Assembly: GCF_009846745.1 (NCBI RefSeq)
Contig: NZ_AQPF01000005.1
Location: forward strand, 62,001-126,000
Source of the DNA: Alloalcanivorax xiamenensis
GTDB lineage: Bacteria > Pseudomonadota > Gammaproteobacteria > Pseudomonadales > Alcanivoracaceae
Reading direction: 5' to 3'
DNA: 64,000 nt
A program made the translations under genes and the position numbers. Of this stretch, positions 25,156 through 34,041 are shown one piece after another. Every line of letters begins with the position of its first letter. The stretch's first letter is position 1. The notes below the pieces were generated by a model that was not told the origin of the DNA, did not search any database, and worked only from the letters and a program-made list of their open reading frames with translations.

Positions 25156-27907
25156 TGCGGTCACTCCTGTAACGATAACGATCACCTTCGCGGGACACGG
25201 GCCTGATACGGCGTTCGTTCTGGCGCAATTCACAACCGGGGGGCTGCTGCAGAGTGAACAACAACGGCAGCGCGCTTTTCAGCGAGAAAGTGATGCCCCC
25301 CGCATCGCGTTCAAACGCCGTCAAACGTCCGTTGGCATCCCATATCCCCGGCGCCGTTCCCTCCGTTCCGGGCTGCCAGCTGGCACGGCCTCCGGACAGG
25401 TGAAGGTAGGGCCCGGTGCCGCCGCTCTGATAGCCGGCCAGCCCCTGGCTGGTTCGAAGATCGGGTAATGCCACGCCTTCCGGGAGACGCAGGGTGCGCA
25501 ATTCCCCTGCCCCCAGAACCCGCCACCGGTTTCCCTGGCGCGCCACCACCATGCGATTGAAATCAAGCACCTTTTTCACGTAGTCGGACGCGAACACGGG
25601 ATTGACCGGCTGACTCAACGCCCAGTCGTAAACCTTTTTCAGCGACGCCAGGGACGCCTTCTTGCTGGCGATATAGGTGTGGTAGTAGATATCGATGGGT
25701 TTGAAGCGGATCGGTTCTCCGGTCAACTCAAACGTTTCAATGACGCGTTGAAACCCGTAAAACGGGCCGAGCCACTCTCCGGTGTACAGATTCTCGTTCT
25801 GGTTCGGAGCAAACACCTGATATTCGTCACCCTTGGGCACGCCGATCCCTTTGATCAGCGTCCAGGTAGACGCGCTTTCGGTGATCACCGTGTCGCTGCC
25901 GTTCATATTCAGAAGACCGGCCTTGCGAGTCAGTTCCAACGCTTTTTCCGGCGGGTTGGTATCGCCACTCCAGAGCACCATTTCCACCCTTTTGCCCGGC
26001 GGCAACAGATTTTCCTCGATATAACGGGCGGAGCCAGCCAATTCTCGTTCCAGATCCAGGGTGTAATCCGGCACAGCCAACCGCAGTGCCCCTTCGGAGC
26101 CCTGAGTCTCCGATGGATGAGCCGCTGCTTCATACCAATAGAACGGGTGTGAATAGGTGTGAGTAGCGGCTTCCACATGCCGCAACCTGAAAATACGCCG
26201 GGCGATGTCCTCCAGTTCCTCGGCCCTCTCCGGGTAGAGTCCGGTCCGCGCCACTTCCCCCTCAACCACGGAGATGGTGGTGGGTACGGGGTAACGCTTC
26301 AGTATTTCCTGCAGCAAAACCTCGCCAGCGGCCTGATCGCGATACCCCCTCACCTCCGCCAGACTGGGGAACCCGTCGCCATCCATATGCACAAAAAACA
26401 GTCTGCGGCCGTTTTCCGTGGTGACATCGGGGATTGGCATCGGTGGTAACTTCAATGCCTGACGCAGAAAGTCCAGCGGCTGAATCACCCACCGGTCCGT
26501 CACATCCGCATCGCTGATCGTAGGGAGAATCGAGCGTACTACATAAGGATCAAGCGCGTATCCCCCCCAACCGGTGATGGCCACCGGCATATAATCCTCC
26601 CCACCCGCCCTCAGGGTCAGCCAGGGCTCGGCATTGTCAGCACTGATCGGAGATGACACTTCCAGCAGCGCAGGCAGCGGCGTTTCGAAGCCGATCCCCG
26701 GCGCTTTTGTTATCACCCTCGGACTTTCCTGAGGCTCCGGATGCTGGCGCAGCCCGAACACCTCCGCGTCGGGATCCCCCGGGTCCACCGGCAATTGCCC
26801 GACCATGGCCACCGGCACCCCGGCACGGGCCTGCCGCGCCAGCCAGTGCCGGAAGGCCGGTGGTACTCCGGTATCATCATTGAACCAAGTGATAATACCG
26901 GCGTAACGACCGTTCAGTGTACCCGCTGGCATCGGCTCGCCCATATATCGGATATCCGGGACCAAACCGAGAAACTGCACCGGCATCAGGCCATAGCGGA
27001 CCATTTCCGAACGCTCCCAGAGGCCGTCCTGGGCGACGTCATGGATCATCAACACGCGGCGTGGAACAACTTCCAGGTTGCTCACGCCAAGCATGTCCAG
27101 TGCTGGATTACTGACCCAGGGCACGACACCATGGCTCTGAATCCGCTGTGCGATGCTTCTGGCCCCGGCCCTGTCCTCAGGAGGAGCGTAATCAATGGCG
27201 ATGGTGGGCAGACCATAGCGCTGCCGCACCTCCTCGAAACGGGCCAGCAACCATTCACGATCCTCGCCGGACACCGGCTGATAACGCCCGCTGTCAGGGC
27301 GCCAGCGCTGGTACAGGGACTCCGCCGCCACCGCATCCACATAGCGGTGAACCACCGGCAATAATTCGAATCCGCGGTTAAGTATGAAGCGGGCCCCGGG
27401 AAATGTTTCCCCCACCCGCCGGATCAGGGTCTCCAGCCCTTCACGCTGAGCGGCCCGTTCCGTGTCCGTTTCAACACCCAGTTGGTAGCTGTCCAGAGTA
27501 TCGAAAAAAAAGCGCCGATATCCCTGGCGCCATAGCGGCCGGATCACCTTTTCAATCAGATAATCCCTCAGTGCCGGCTCGGCCAGATCCAAGACCCGGG
27601 TCTGCCAATCCGGATTATCACCCAGGATCCACTCCGAGCGAATGCCAGCGGCATAGTCCCGTGAGGGCAGCACTTCACCGAGGCTGACATAAGCATACAC
27701 CTGGCCAACCCGATCTGGCGGAGGGACAGGAGCCTGCGCCGGCTCGACCACCGCCATGTCAAAAGCGGCCAGTTCGTCCCAGGGAACCTCTGGCCCATAA
27801 TAAAACGCCGCGGATGGCACCTGCGCCCGCAAGCCCGCGGCCACCGCGCATAAAAAAACCATGAAGAAAAGCCGCGCCAACATCGGGGAAAAGAGGCTCC
27901 GTTGCAC
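25118..27907 (-). CDS. pelA: PelA, Pel deacetylase/hydrolase
   Basis: A 929-residue periplasmic enzyme. A signal peptide precedes AQVPSAAF. The first domain is a TIM-barrel hydrolase (about 35-285) with candidate acids D136 (FFDTLDSY) and E196 (AAESLY); a Rossmann-like domain follows; then a CE4-type deacetylase (about 500-780) with D509/D511 in HMDGDGF and H583/H587 in HTYSH. PelA partly deacetylates Pel, making it cationic, and its hydrolase cuts the polymer. The length is near P. aeruginosa PelA (948). The first start is a GTG with a poor ribosome site; ATG 27883 gives MLARLFFMVFLC and fits the promoter position better. First gene of the operon. Confidence 0.93.
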   Translation of the reverse strand: MQRSLFSPMLARLFFMVFLCAVAAGLRAQVPSAAFYYGPEVPWDELAAFDMAVVEPAQAPVPPPDRVGQVYAYVSLGEVLPSRDYAAGIRSEWILGDNPDWQTRVLDLAEPALRDYLIEKVIRPLWRQGYRRFFFDTLDSYQLGVETDTERAAQREGLETLIRRVGETFPGARFILNRGFELLPVVHRYVDAVAAESLYQRWRPDSGRYQPVSGEDREWLLARFEEVRQRYGLPTIAIDYAPPEDRAGARSIAQRIQSHGVVPWVSNPALDMLGVSNLEVVPRRVLMIHDVAQDGLWERSEMVRYGLMPVQFLGLVPDIRYMGEPMPAGTLNGRYAGIITWFNDDTGVPPAFRHWLARQARAGVPVAMVGQLPVDPGDPDAEVFGLRQHPEPQESPRVITKAPGIGFETPLPALLEVSSPISADNAEPWLTLRAGGEDYMPVAITGWGGYALDPYVVRSILPTISDADVTDRWVIQPLDFLRQALKLPPMPIPDVTTENGRRLFFVHMDGDGFPSLAEVRGYRDQAAGEVLLQEILKRYPVPTTISVVEGEVARTGLYPERAEELEDIARRIFRLRHVEAATHTYSHPFYWYEAAAHPSETQGSEGALRLAVPDYTLDLERELAGSARYIEENLLPPGKRVEMVLWSGDTNPPEKALELTRKAGLLNMNGSDTVITESASTWTLIKGIGVPKGDEYQVFAPNQNENLYTGEWLGPFYGFQRVIETFELTGEPIRFKPIDIYYHTYIASKKASLASLKKVYDWALSQPVNPVFASDYVKKVLDFNRMVVARQGNRWRVLGAGELRTLRLPEGVALPDLRTSQGLAGYQSGGTGPYLHLSGGRASWQPGTEGTAPGIWDANGRLTAFERDAGGITFSLKSALPLLFTLQQPPGCELRQNERRIRPVSREGDRYRYRSDRSELNELRLQCRP

Positions 27908-27924
27908 TTATTAGTATCCAGTTC

Positions 27925-27954
27925 CTTATAGATACCAACATACTTGCGCGCCAA
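27925..27954 (-). promoter_or_regulatory. Candidate sigma-70 promoter of the pel operon
   Basis: TTGGCG and TATAAG on the minus strand are 18 bases apart. The start of transcription would be near 27918, leaving an 11-base leader to the GTG or about 35 bases to the ATG at 27883. I see no clear FleQ-type palindrome. Confidence 0.45.
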
Positions 27955-28016
27955 AGGTAAGAGAGACGGCATGAAAAAAACGTCAGTCTGTGCGGCGAGT
28001 GGAAACCAGATGTTAA

Positions 28017-28577
28017 TCAGAGCAGACGACTGTCCTTACCGAACTGATTCCGCAAAAACGCCATCTGGTCACCACGAATACGATGGCTGTTGATCAGCGC
28101 CAGATACTCGGCCATGTTCGGCACATAAGGCAGCGCCAGCAACTCCATGCCGATTTCCTCCAGCAGGCGACTGCCCTTGTGTTGATTGCAGCGGCGACAG
28201 GCGGCCACGACGTTGAGCCAGTGGTCGCGGCCACCACGGGAAGTGGGGCAGATGTGATCACGGGTCAGTTGGGATTCGGGAAATGACTTGCCGCAATACA
28301 GACAAACATGCTGATCCCGGCGGAACAGCGCACGATTGGTCAGCGGCGGACGGGTACGGCGGCGCGGGCTGGCCAGGCCATCGCAGGCAATGATGGAATG
28401 CAGGGACAAACGGGACCGATCGCCAGTGACGCGGCACAGTCCACCGCGCAGGCGATAGATCACATCCCCGAGCGTCCAGGTCACCAGACCTCGCGCGTAC
28501 AAAGTGGCAGCGGCCTGCCAGTCCAGCCATTCCACCGGCGTGCCGGCCTTGTCCAATCGCAGAATGCGCTCACTCAT
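28017..28577 (-). CDS. HNH endonuclease family protein
   Basis: A 186-residue soluble protein. The C-terminal half holds an HNH/zinc-finger nuclease core: CLYCGKSF, then LTRDHICPTSRGG, HWLNVVAACRRCN and HKGSR. Two CxxC pairs bind a structural zinc, and the DH/N/H residues form the metal catalytic site. The N-terminal half (WLDWQAAATLYARG) is the common extension of stand-alone bacterial HNH proteins of unknown role. It is a single gene divergent from the dehydrogenase and upstream of pel in the same direction, with a 110-base gap. Start ATG 28577 follows GAGGGTG. No cognate methylase is nearby, so restriction is unlikely. Confidence 0.82.
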   Translation of the reverse strand: MSERILRLDKAGTPVEWLDWQAAATLYARGLVTWTLGDVIYRLRGGLCRVTGDRSRLSLHSIIACDGLASPRRRTRPPLTNRALFRRDQHVCLYCGKSFPESQLTRDHICPTSRGGRDHWLNVVAACRRCNQHKGSRLLEEIGMELLALPYVPNMAEYLALINSHRIRGDQMAFLRNQFGKDSRLL

Positions 28578-29019
28578 AGGCACCCTCGCCTGTTCGACAA
28601 ACTTCTCCCGCTGTGGCGGGACCATGAAAGCCTGTTATCGTGACGATTCTGCGACAGGGAATGGAAAAATGTCGGCGGGTCGTGGCCCGCTCCCCTTACA
28701 GGGGATGTGCGCGGAGAACTTCCGTTACCCTGGTCTCTGCTTAACCGACCCGAATCGGCTAAGCAGAAAGCAGTGCCTCGCGGCAAGCTGCGCAAAAGTT
28801 ATACTGTTGATAAAAGTTGTATTGATCATAAACAGCGCTCCGCTCCCCCGCAAGCGCGCTGTCGCTGACTTTGCCGGCCTGGCGGTGTCCGGATTCGGCC
28901 AATAACACCGAGGCGCGGCGGGACTAGTATGCGAGGATAGTGAGACAGGACGCCCCCACGGTTCACTGCCGGGGGCAGCGGACCGGTCAGAGAGCCGATA
29001 ACAACCAAGGGCGAGCGGC
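28578..29019. other. Intergenic region upstream of the GMC dehydrogenase
   Basis: 442 bases without a convincing protein gene. It contains a large imperfect palindrome (28735-28768) and an AT-rich patch (28797-28835) with TTGATA and TAAACA spaced 16 bases, a possible rightward promoter for the dehydrogenase. It also holds the leader of the HNH gene. Confidence 0.5.
28735..28768. promoter_or_regulatory. Imperfect palindrome, possible operator
   Basis: TCTGCTTA-a-CCGA and TCGG-c-TAAGCAGA form a symmetrical dyad with a six-base centre. It lies about 50 bases before the AT-rich candidate promoter of the dehydrogenase and has no T-run, so it could be an operator or an orphan stem-loop. Confidence 0.4.
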
Positions 29020-30615
29020 ATGCAATACGATTACGTGATTGTCGGCGGGGGTTCCGCCGGCTGTGTATTGGCCAACCAGCTGTCGGAGAACCCCAACAAC
29101 CGGGTGTGCCTGTTGGAAGCCGGGCCACCGGACAACAGCCTCTTTATTCGCATCCCCGCCGGCATCATCCTGCTGATGCGTTCCAACCGCCGGAACTGGC
29201 GTTACTACACCGTGCCACAAAAGGCGCTCAACAACCGTCAGATCTACATTCCCCGTGGTAAAACCCTGGGCGGCTCCTCCGCGGTCAATGCCATGTGCTA
29301 CACCCGCGGCCATCCCTGGGATTACGATCATTGGGAATCCCTCGGCAACCCGGGTTGGGGTTACCAGGATGTTCTACCTCTGTTCAAGCGCTCCGAGCAC
29401 TACGAAGCCGGCGAAGACGACTTCCATGGCACCCACGGGCGTCTCAACGTGGCCGATCTGCGTTTCCGGCACCCGGTCAGCGAGGCGTTCGTCAGCGCCG
29501 CTCAGGAAGCCGGCTATCCGGCCAGTGATGATTTCAACAACGCCACCCAGGAAGGGGTCGGCTTTTATAAAGTGACGCAAAAGGACGGCGAACGCTGCGG
29601 CGTCGCCCGCGCCTATCTGCACCCCGCCCTGGAGCGCGAAAATCTGACCGTGATGACCGGCGCTCTGGTGCACCGGGTGCGCTTTGACGGCCGCACCGCC
29701 ACCGGCGTGGACGTGGAGCATCAAGGGCAGGTGCAAACGCTGTCCGCCGGCCAGGTGATTCTCTGCGGCGGCACCATCAATTCCCCACAGTTGCTGAAAT
29801 TGTCCGGCGTCGGTCCGCGCCAGGAACTGGAGCAGCATGGCATCGACGTGGTCCACGACCTGCCCGGCGTCGGCGAGAACCTGCAGGACCATCCGGACGT
29901 GCTGGTGGTGCACCAGAACCTGAAACGCGACACCTTGACACTGTCGCCCTGGGAATTGCCCACTTCCGGCCTGCGTGGCGTCTGGGATTTCTTCTATCGC
30001 CGCAGCGGTCAGTTGACCTCCAACGTGGCCGAAGCCGGCGGTTTCATCAAATCACGGCCGGAGGAACCGATCCCCGACCTGCAATTGCATCTCACCGCCG
30101 CCAAGCTGGATAACCATGGCCTGAACTGGACGTTCAGTATCGGGCACGGTTATTCAGGCCATGTCTGCATCCTGCGCCCCAAGAGCCGCGGCGACATCCG
30201 GCTGCGCGACGCCAACCCGCGCTCACCGGCGCTGATCGATCCACGTTTCCTGGAACATGAGGACGACATGGAAGGCATGGTACGCGGGGTCAAGGCGATG
30301 CGCGGGATCATGGCCCAGCAAGCCCTCGGCCCCTGGCGCGGCAATGAGATCTTTCCCGGTAGCCAGGTGCGGTCCGACGATCAGATCCGCGCTTTCCTGC
30401 GCGAGAAATGCGACAACATTTACCACCCGGTGGGCACCTGCAAGATGGGCGTCGACGACATGGCGGTGGTGGATCCGCGACTGCGCGTGCACGGCCTGGA
30501 AAATCTGCGGGTGGTGGATGCCTCCATCATGCCAACGCTGATCGGCGGCAACACCAATGCCCCAACGGTGATGATCGCCGAAAAGGCCGCCGACGATATC
30601 CTCGGCCTGGCGTGA
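29020..30615 (+). CDS. GMC family FAD-dependent alcohol/choline dehydrogenase
   Basis: A 531-residue flavoprotein. The FAD-binding GGGSAGC loop is at residues 9-15 (YVIVGGGSAGCVLANQL); GMC signature 1 appears as RGKTLGGSSAVNAM and signature 2 as GGTINSPQLLKLSGVG; the catalytic histidine region is YHPVGTCKMG near the C-terminus. The nearest classes are choline dehydrogenase (BetA) and the medium-chain alcohol dehydrogenase AlkJ. In an alkane-degrading genus AlkJ-like use is plausible, but no alk or bet gene is next to it, so I leave the substrate open. It is probably membrane-associated and feeds the quinone pool. Confidence 0.85.
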   Translation: MQYDYVIVGGGSAGCVLANQLSENPNNRVCLLEAGPPDNSLFIRIPAGIILLMRSNRRNWRYYTVPQKALNNRQIYIPRGKTLGGSSAVNAMCYTRGHPWDYDHWESLGNPGWGYQDVLPLFKRSEHYEAGEDDFHGTHGRLNVADLRFRHPVSEAFVSAAQEAGYPASDDFNNATQEGVGFYKVTQKDGERCGVARAYLHPALERENLTVMTGALVHRVRFDGRTATGVDVEHQGQVQTLSAGQVILCGGTINSPQLLKLSGVGPRQELEQHGIDVVHDLPGVGENLQDHPDVLVVHQNLKRDTLTLSPWELPTSGLRGVWDFFYRRSGQLTSNVAEAGGFIKSRPEEPIPDLQLHLTAAKLDNHGLNWTFSIGHGYSGHVCILRPKSRGDIRLRDANPRSPALIDPRFLEHEDDMEGMVRGVKAMRGIMAQQALGPWRGNEIFPGSQVRSDDQIRAFLREKCDNIYHPVGTCKMGVDDMAVVDPRLRVHGLENLRVVDASIMPTLIGGNTNAPTVMIAEKAADDILGLA

Positions 30616-30626
30616 TACAGGAGGGC

Positions 30627-30790
30627 TATCGCGGCTCGTGAGCCACCGGCGCCCAAATTCGCTGGCAAGCCAGCTTCCCACAGAAGGGCCACGAAGCCGC
30701 TGTGGGAAGCTGGCTTGCCAACGAAGGCGTGTCGCGTGTAGGCCGCCCGTCCCACAACTGTGGGACAGCGGTGGTCCACGAGCCACGATA
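30627..30790. repeat. Nested palindromic cluster containing REP copy 3
   Basis: An outer inverted repeat (30627-30648 against 30769-30790, 19 of 22 bases paired) encloses a REP pair with GCTGGC/GCCAGC cores (30657-30725) and a perfect 18-base palindrome GTCCCACAACTGTGGGAC (30749-30766). It lies in the 268-base gap after the dehydrogenase. Confidence 0.8.
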
Positions 30791-30883
30791 CCCTCCCACG
30801 GCGCCCCTTAGCACGACTGTCATTTTTTACTTCCACACTGGCGCCTTTGGGTTGTTAAACATAAACATCTGGGGGGGGCTACC

Positions 30884-32473
30884 ATGGGCGACGACACGCC
30901 GGCTCGCGCGCGTCTGGTGGAATTGCTTTGGCAGTTAAAGCAAAACTACGACCGTGCCGGGGATACAGGTCTTGGCTTCATTCATTTCAACACCCTGCTG
31001 AACGACGCCCGCTACCGGGCGGAAATTATCGAGCGGGCATGTCACAGCCCGCACAGCCACATCCGTCATCTGGGAGAGGAACTGGCGCGCCTTGACCACG
31101 CCGACGCGGTCAATAACGCCCGTCCCCAAGCGACCTCCACGGGTTCTTCCCGTTTCACTTACCGGCGGCTGGCATGGCCTCTGGTCATTGGCACCTTGTC
31201 GCTGTTCCTGCTGCTATTCTGGTGGCTGGCTCTGTCCTACCTGCAAGGCGACCAGGTCATAACCGGGGTGATCGACCAGGACCAGACCTGGACCGCTGAC
31301 CGTGATTGGGTACTGGGGGACGTGGTGTACGTAATGCCCGGCGTGCGCCTGACCATCGAGCCGGGCACCCGCATTCTCGGCCGCGCCGATTCGGCGCTGG
31401 TCGTCACTCGCGGAGCCCGTCTCCACGCCGCCGGCCGCGAGGATGCCCCCATCGTTTTCACCAGCATCCAGCCTGAAGGGAAAAGGACCGCCGGCGATTG
31501 GGGCGGGCTGGTCTTGCTGGGGGACGCTCCGGTCAACCAACCCGACGCTCAGATCGAAGGCATTGATGCCGGCGATCCGCTCGGCGCCTATGGCGGGCAG
31601 AACCCGCAAGGCAGTTGCGGCGTACTGGAATACGCCCGGATCGAGTTCGCCGGCTTCGAGGTTTACGCCAACAATGAACTGAACGGTCTCACCCTGGGTG
31701 GTTGCGGCAGCGGTACCATCGTCCGCCATGTGCAGGTGCACCGGCCCCTGGACGACGGCGTGGAAGTGTTTGGCGGCAACGTCGACCTGCGCCATATCGT
31801 CATTACCGGTGCCGGCGACGATGGCCTGGATTGGGATCTGGGCTGGCGCGGCAGAGTGCAGTTCCTGGTGGTGCAACAGCACCAGGACACCGGCGACAAT
31901 GCCTTCGAGGCGGACAACAACGGCGCGCATCACCAGGCACGCCCCCGCTCCGAACCGGTCATGTACAACGTCACCCTGGTGTCGCCGCGCAGCAGCACCC
32001 GCCATCATCGTGCCATGACTCTGCGCGAAGGCACCGGTGGCCATTTCCGCAATCTGTTGATCAGCGGTTTTTCCGGTGAAGCCATCGACCTGCGCGACAC
32101 CGCCACGGTGGGCAATCTGGATACCGGTGCTCTGGAGTTTCAGGGCATGCTGATGCATGGCATCGGCCCGCGCGGCCTGAGTTATTTCGAGACGGAGCAA
32201 GGAGAGGCGGACGATGATGGCGGCTTCGACGAGGACGCCTTTTTCCGGGGATTGGGCGGCATCCGTTTCGGCGAAGACCCCCATTTCAATCAGGATGTGA
32301 TCAACCCATACCACCCTACTGTGACGCCCGCCTTGCGGTCACCGGCGACACGCGGCGCCGTGCCGGTGCCTCAGGGGGAATTCTGGGACGAGGCGGCCGT
32401 CTACCTCGGCGCGGTACGGCCCGGGGCCAGTGCCACCTGGCTGGATCGCTGGACCGCCTTTCCCGCACGTTAG
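30884..32473 (+). CDS. Membrane-anchored right-handed beta-helix protein of unknown function
   Basis: A 529-residue protein I cannot name. Residues 1-95 are a charged, mostly helical N-terminal domain predicted to be cytoplasmic. A single strong transmembrane helix spans about 97-120 (LAWPLVIGTLSLFLLLFWWL). The rest is predicted periplasmic, with strand-turn repeats typical of a parallel beta-helix (LTIEPGTRILGR, LVVTRGARLHA, WGGLVLLGDAP, DDGVEVFGGNVDLRHI, DDGLDWDLGW). Similar beta-helix segments occur in secreted adhesin-like or lipoprotein families, but those have signal peptides and no cytoplasmic domain. A poly-G ribosome site precedes the ATG. A terminator follows, so it is monocistronic. 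Confidence 0.7.
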   Translation: MGDDTPARARLVELLWQLKQNYDRAGDTGLGFIHFNTLLNDARYRAEIIERACHSPHSHIRHLGEELARLDHADAVNNARPQATSTGSSRFTYRRLAWPLVIGTLSLFLLLFWWLALSYLQGDQVITGVIDQDQTWTADRDWVLGDVVYVMPGVRLTIEPGTRILGRADSALVVTRGARLHAAGREDAPIVFTSIQPEGKRTAGDWGGLVLLGDAPVNQPDAQIEGIDAGDPLGAYGGQNPQGSCGVLEYARIEFAGFEVYANNELNGLTLGGCGSGTIVRHVQVHRPLDDGVEVFGGNVDLRHIVITGAGDDGLDWDLGWRGRVQFLVVQQHQDTGDNAFEADNNGAHHQARPRSEPVMYNVTLVSPRSSTRHHRAMTLREGTGGHFRNLLISGFSGEAIDLRDTATVGNLDTGALEFQGMLMHGIGPRGLSYFETEQGEADDDGGFDEDAFFRGLGGIRFGEDPHFNQDVINPYHPTVTPALRSPATRGAVPVPQGEFWDEAAVYLGAVRPGASATWLDRWTAFPAR

Positions 32474-32483
32474 CGAAGGCCGG

Positions 32484-32515
32484 GCGGGCTGCCCCTTAAT
32501 GATGGGACAGCCCGT
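32484..32515 (+). terminator. Terminator after the beta-helix gene
   Basis: CGGGCTGCCCC and GGGACAGCCCG form a stem with a TTAATGAT loop, followed by TTT. It lies between converging genes. Confidence 0.65.
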
Positions 32516-32544
32516 TTACAGGCCCGAACCGCGGCGGTCCTGAA

Positions 32545-33936
32545 TCAGCGCACCACCACGAAGAACACGCCGCCGTCACGATTGACACGCAACAACAGGG
32601 CGGCATCGGCGTCGGGGACGGCCGACTCCAGTTCCTGCATGTTGACCACATTCTGGCGATTGGCATTGATAATCACGTCACCACCCCGCAGGCCGGCACG
32701 CCAGGCCGGGGAGTTACGTTCCACGGCTTCCACCAGCACGCCGCTGTCGGCGTGGCGCAGCTCGCCTTTGCGCAGATCGCGCAGGCTGGCGCCCTGCAGG
32801 AATTTCGATATGGCGTCGCCGCCGGCCTGACGCTGATCGGATTCAGTGATCACCGCCACCAGCTGGCGCTTACCGCCATCGCGAATAATGTTCAGCCGTA
32901 CCTTCTCACCGACCGGTGACAACCCGACCTTGTTACGCAAATCCGCCGCCCGGGTCACCGGCTGGCCGTCCACTTCCACCACGACATCACCGGCCTTGAG
33001 ACCCGCTTTGTCCGCGGCGCTGTCTTCCATCACATTGGTGACCACCACACCGCGCTGCCGTTGTTCCACCTGGAAGGCGTCCGCCAGCTCCGGTGTCAGA
33101 TCCTGAATCGTCACACCCAGCACACCACGGCGCACCTCGCCATGTTCGATCAGCTGCTCCATCACATTCACCGCCATTTCCGTTGGGATGGCGAAGCCGA
33201 TACCGACGTTCCCTCCTGAAGGTGCCAGGATCGCGGTGTTGATCCCGACCAGTTCACCGCGCAGATTGACCAGCGCGCCACCGGAGTTGCCGGGGTTGAT
33301 GGAAGCGTCGGTTTGGATGAAGTTCTCGTAGCCTTCAATGCCAAGACCGGTGCGGCCCAGCGCGGAGACGATACCGGAGGTCACGGTCTGACCAAGGCCA
33401 AAGGGGTTACCGATCGCCAGAACATAATCCCCCACCCGCAGCCCGGTGGAATCGCCGATACGGATCTGGGTCAGATCATCGCTCTTGTCCAGTTTCAGCA
33501 CCGCCAGGTCCACTTCCTCGTCCAGCCCCACCAGCTCCGCGCTCAATTCGCGACCATCGGTGAGTGTCACTTCGATTTTATCCGCGTTCTTGGCCACATG
33601 GGCATTGGTCAACACGTAGCCTTGCCTGGCGTCGACGATAACGCCGGAGCCGGCGCTGATGGCACGCCGGGTGGAAGGCTGCTGTTGTTCGGGAACATTG
33701 AAAAAACGGCGAAAGAACGGATCTTCCAACAGCGGGTTGCGGGCGGTCCGCACCCGCGTCTCGATGGCGATGTTCACCACCGCCGGCGCGGTTTTTTCCA
33801 ACATCGGCGCCAGCGTCGGCAACGACTCCCCTTGCGCCACGGGCAGCGCCGCCCGGGCCGGTACCGCGACAGTCAACAACAGAGCAACGCAAAGCGCGCA
33901 AATAAAGGAATAATAGGATTTCAATGGTGCGTACAA
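32545..33936 (-). CDS. HtrA/DegP family periplasmic serine protease (MucD-like)
   Basis: A 463-residue protease-chaperone with an N-terminal signal peptide (ending PARA-A). Counting from the TTG start, the trypsin-like triad is H113 (LTNAHVAKN), D143 (EVDLAVLKL) and S218 (NPGNSGGALVN), followed by two PDZ domains, as in DegP/DegQ/MucD rather than DegS/AlgW. It degrades or refolds misfolded envelope proteins. I favour the TTG at 33936, which has AGGAGG eight bases upstream; a GTG at 33942 is almost on top of that site. It is not next to rpoE/algU genes here, so mucD is likely but not proven. Confidence 0.85.
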   Translation of the reverse strand: MYAPLKSYYSFICALCVALLLTVAVPARAALPVAQGESLPTLAPMLEKTAPAVVNIAIETRVRTARNPLLEDPFFRRFFNVPEQQQPSTRRAISAGSGVIVDARQGYVLTNAHVAKNADKIEVTLTDGRELSAELVGLDEEVDLAVLKLDKSDDLTQIRIGDSTGLRVGDYVLAIGNPFGLGQTVTSGIVSALGRTGLGIEGYENFIQTDASINPGNSGGALVNLRGELVGINTAILAPSGGNVGIGFAIPTEMAVNVMEQLIEHGEVRRGVLGVTIQDLTPELADAFQVEQRQRGVVVTNVMEDSAADKAGLKAGDVVVEVDGQPVTRAADLRNKVGLSPVGEKVRLNIIRDGGKRQLVAVITESDQRQAGGDAISKFLQGASLRDLRKGELRHADSGVLVEAVERNSPAWRAGLRGGDVIINANRQNVVNMQELESAVPDADAALLLRVNRDGGVFFVVVR

Positions 33937-34041
33937 GGCCACATCCTCCTGTACCTGGGCACTAACTTAGTCGGGCTTGAACTGGCGATCAACATGACGG
34001 CCAGGTTGCTGAATCGTGAAGCTTCGACCGCCGCCCGGCCT

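Noticed and set aside
27883..28016. c-di-GMP riboswitch upstream of pelA
   Set aside because: The leader is at most a few dozen bases and lacks the GEMM-type elements I know.
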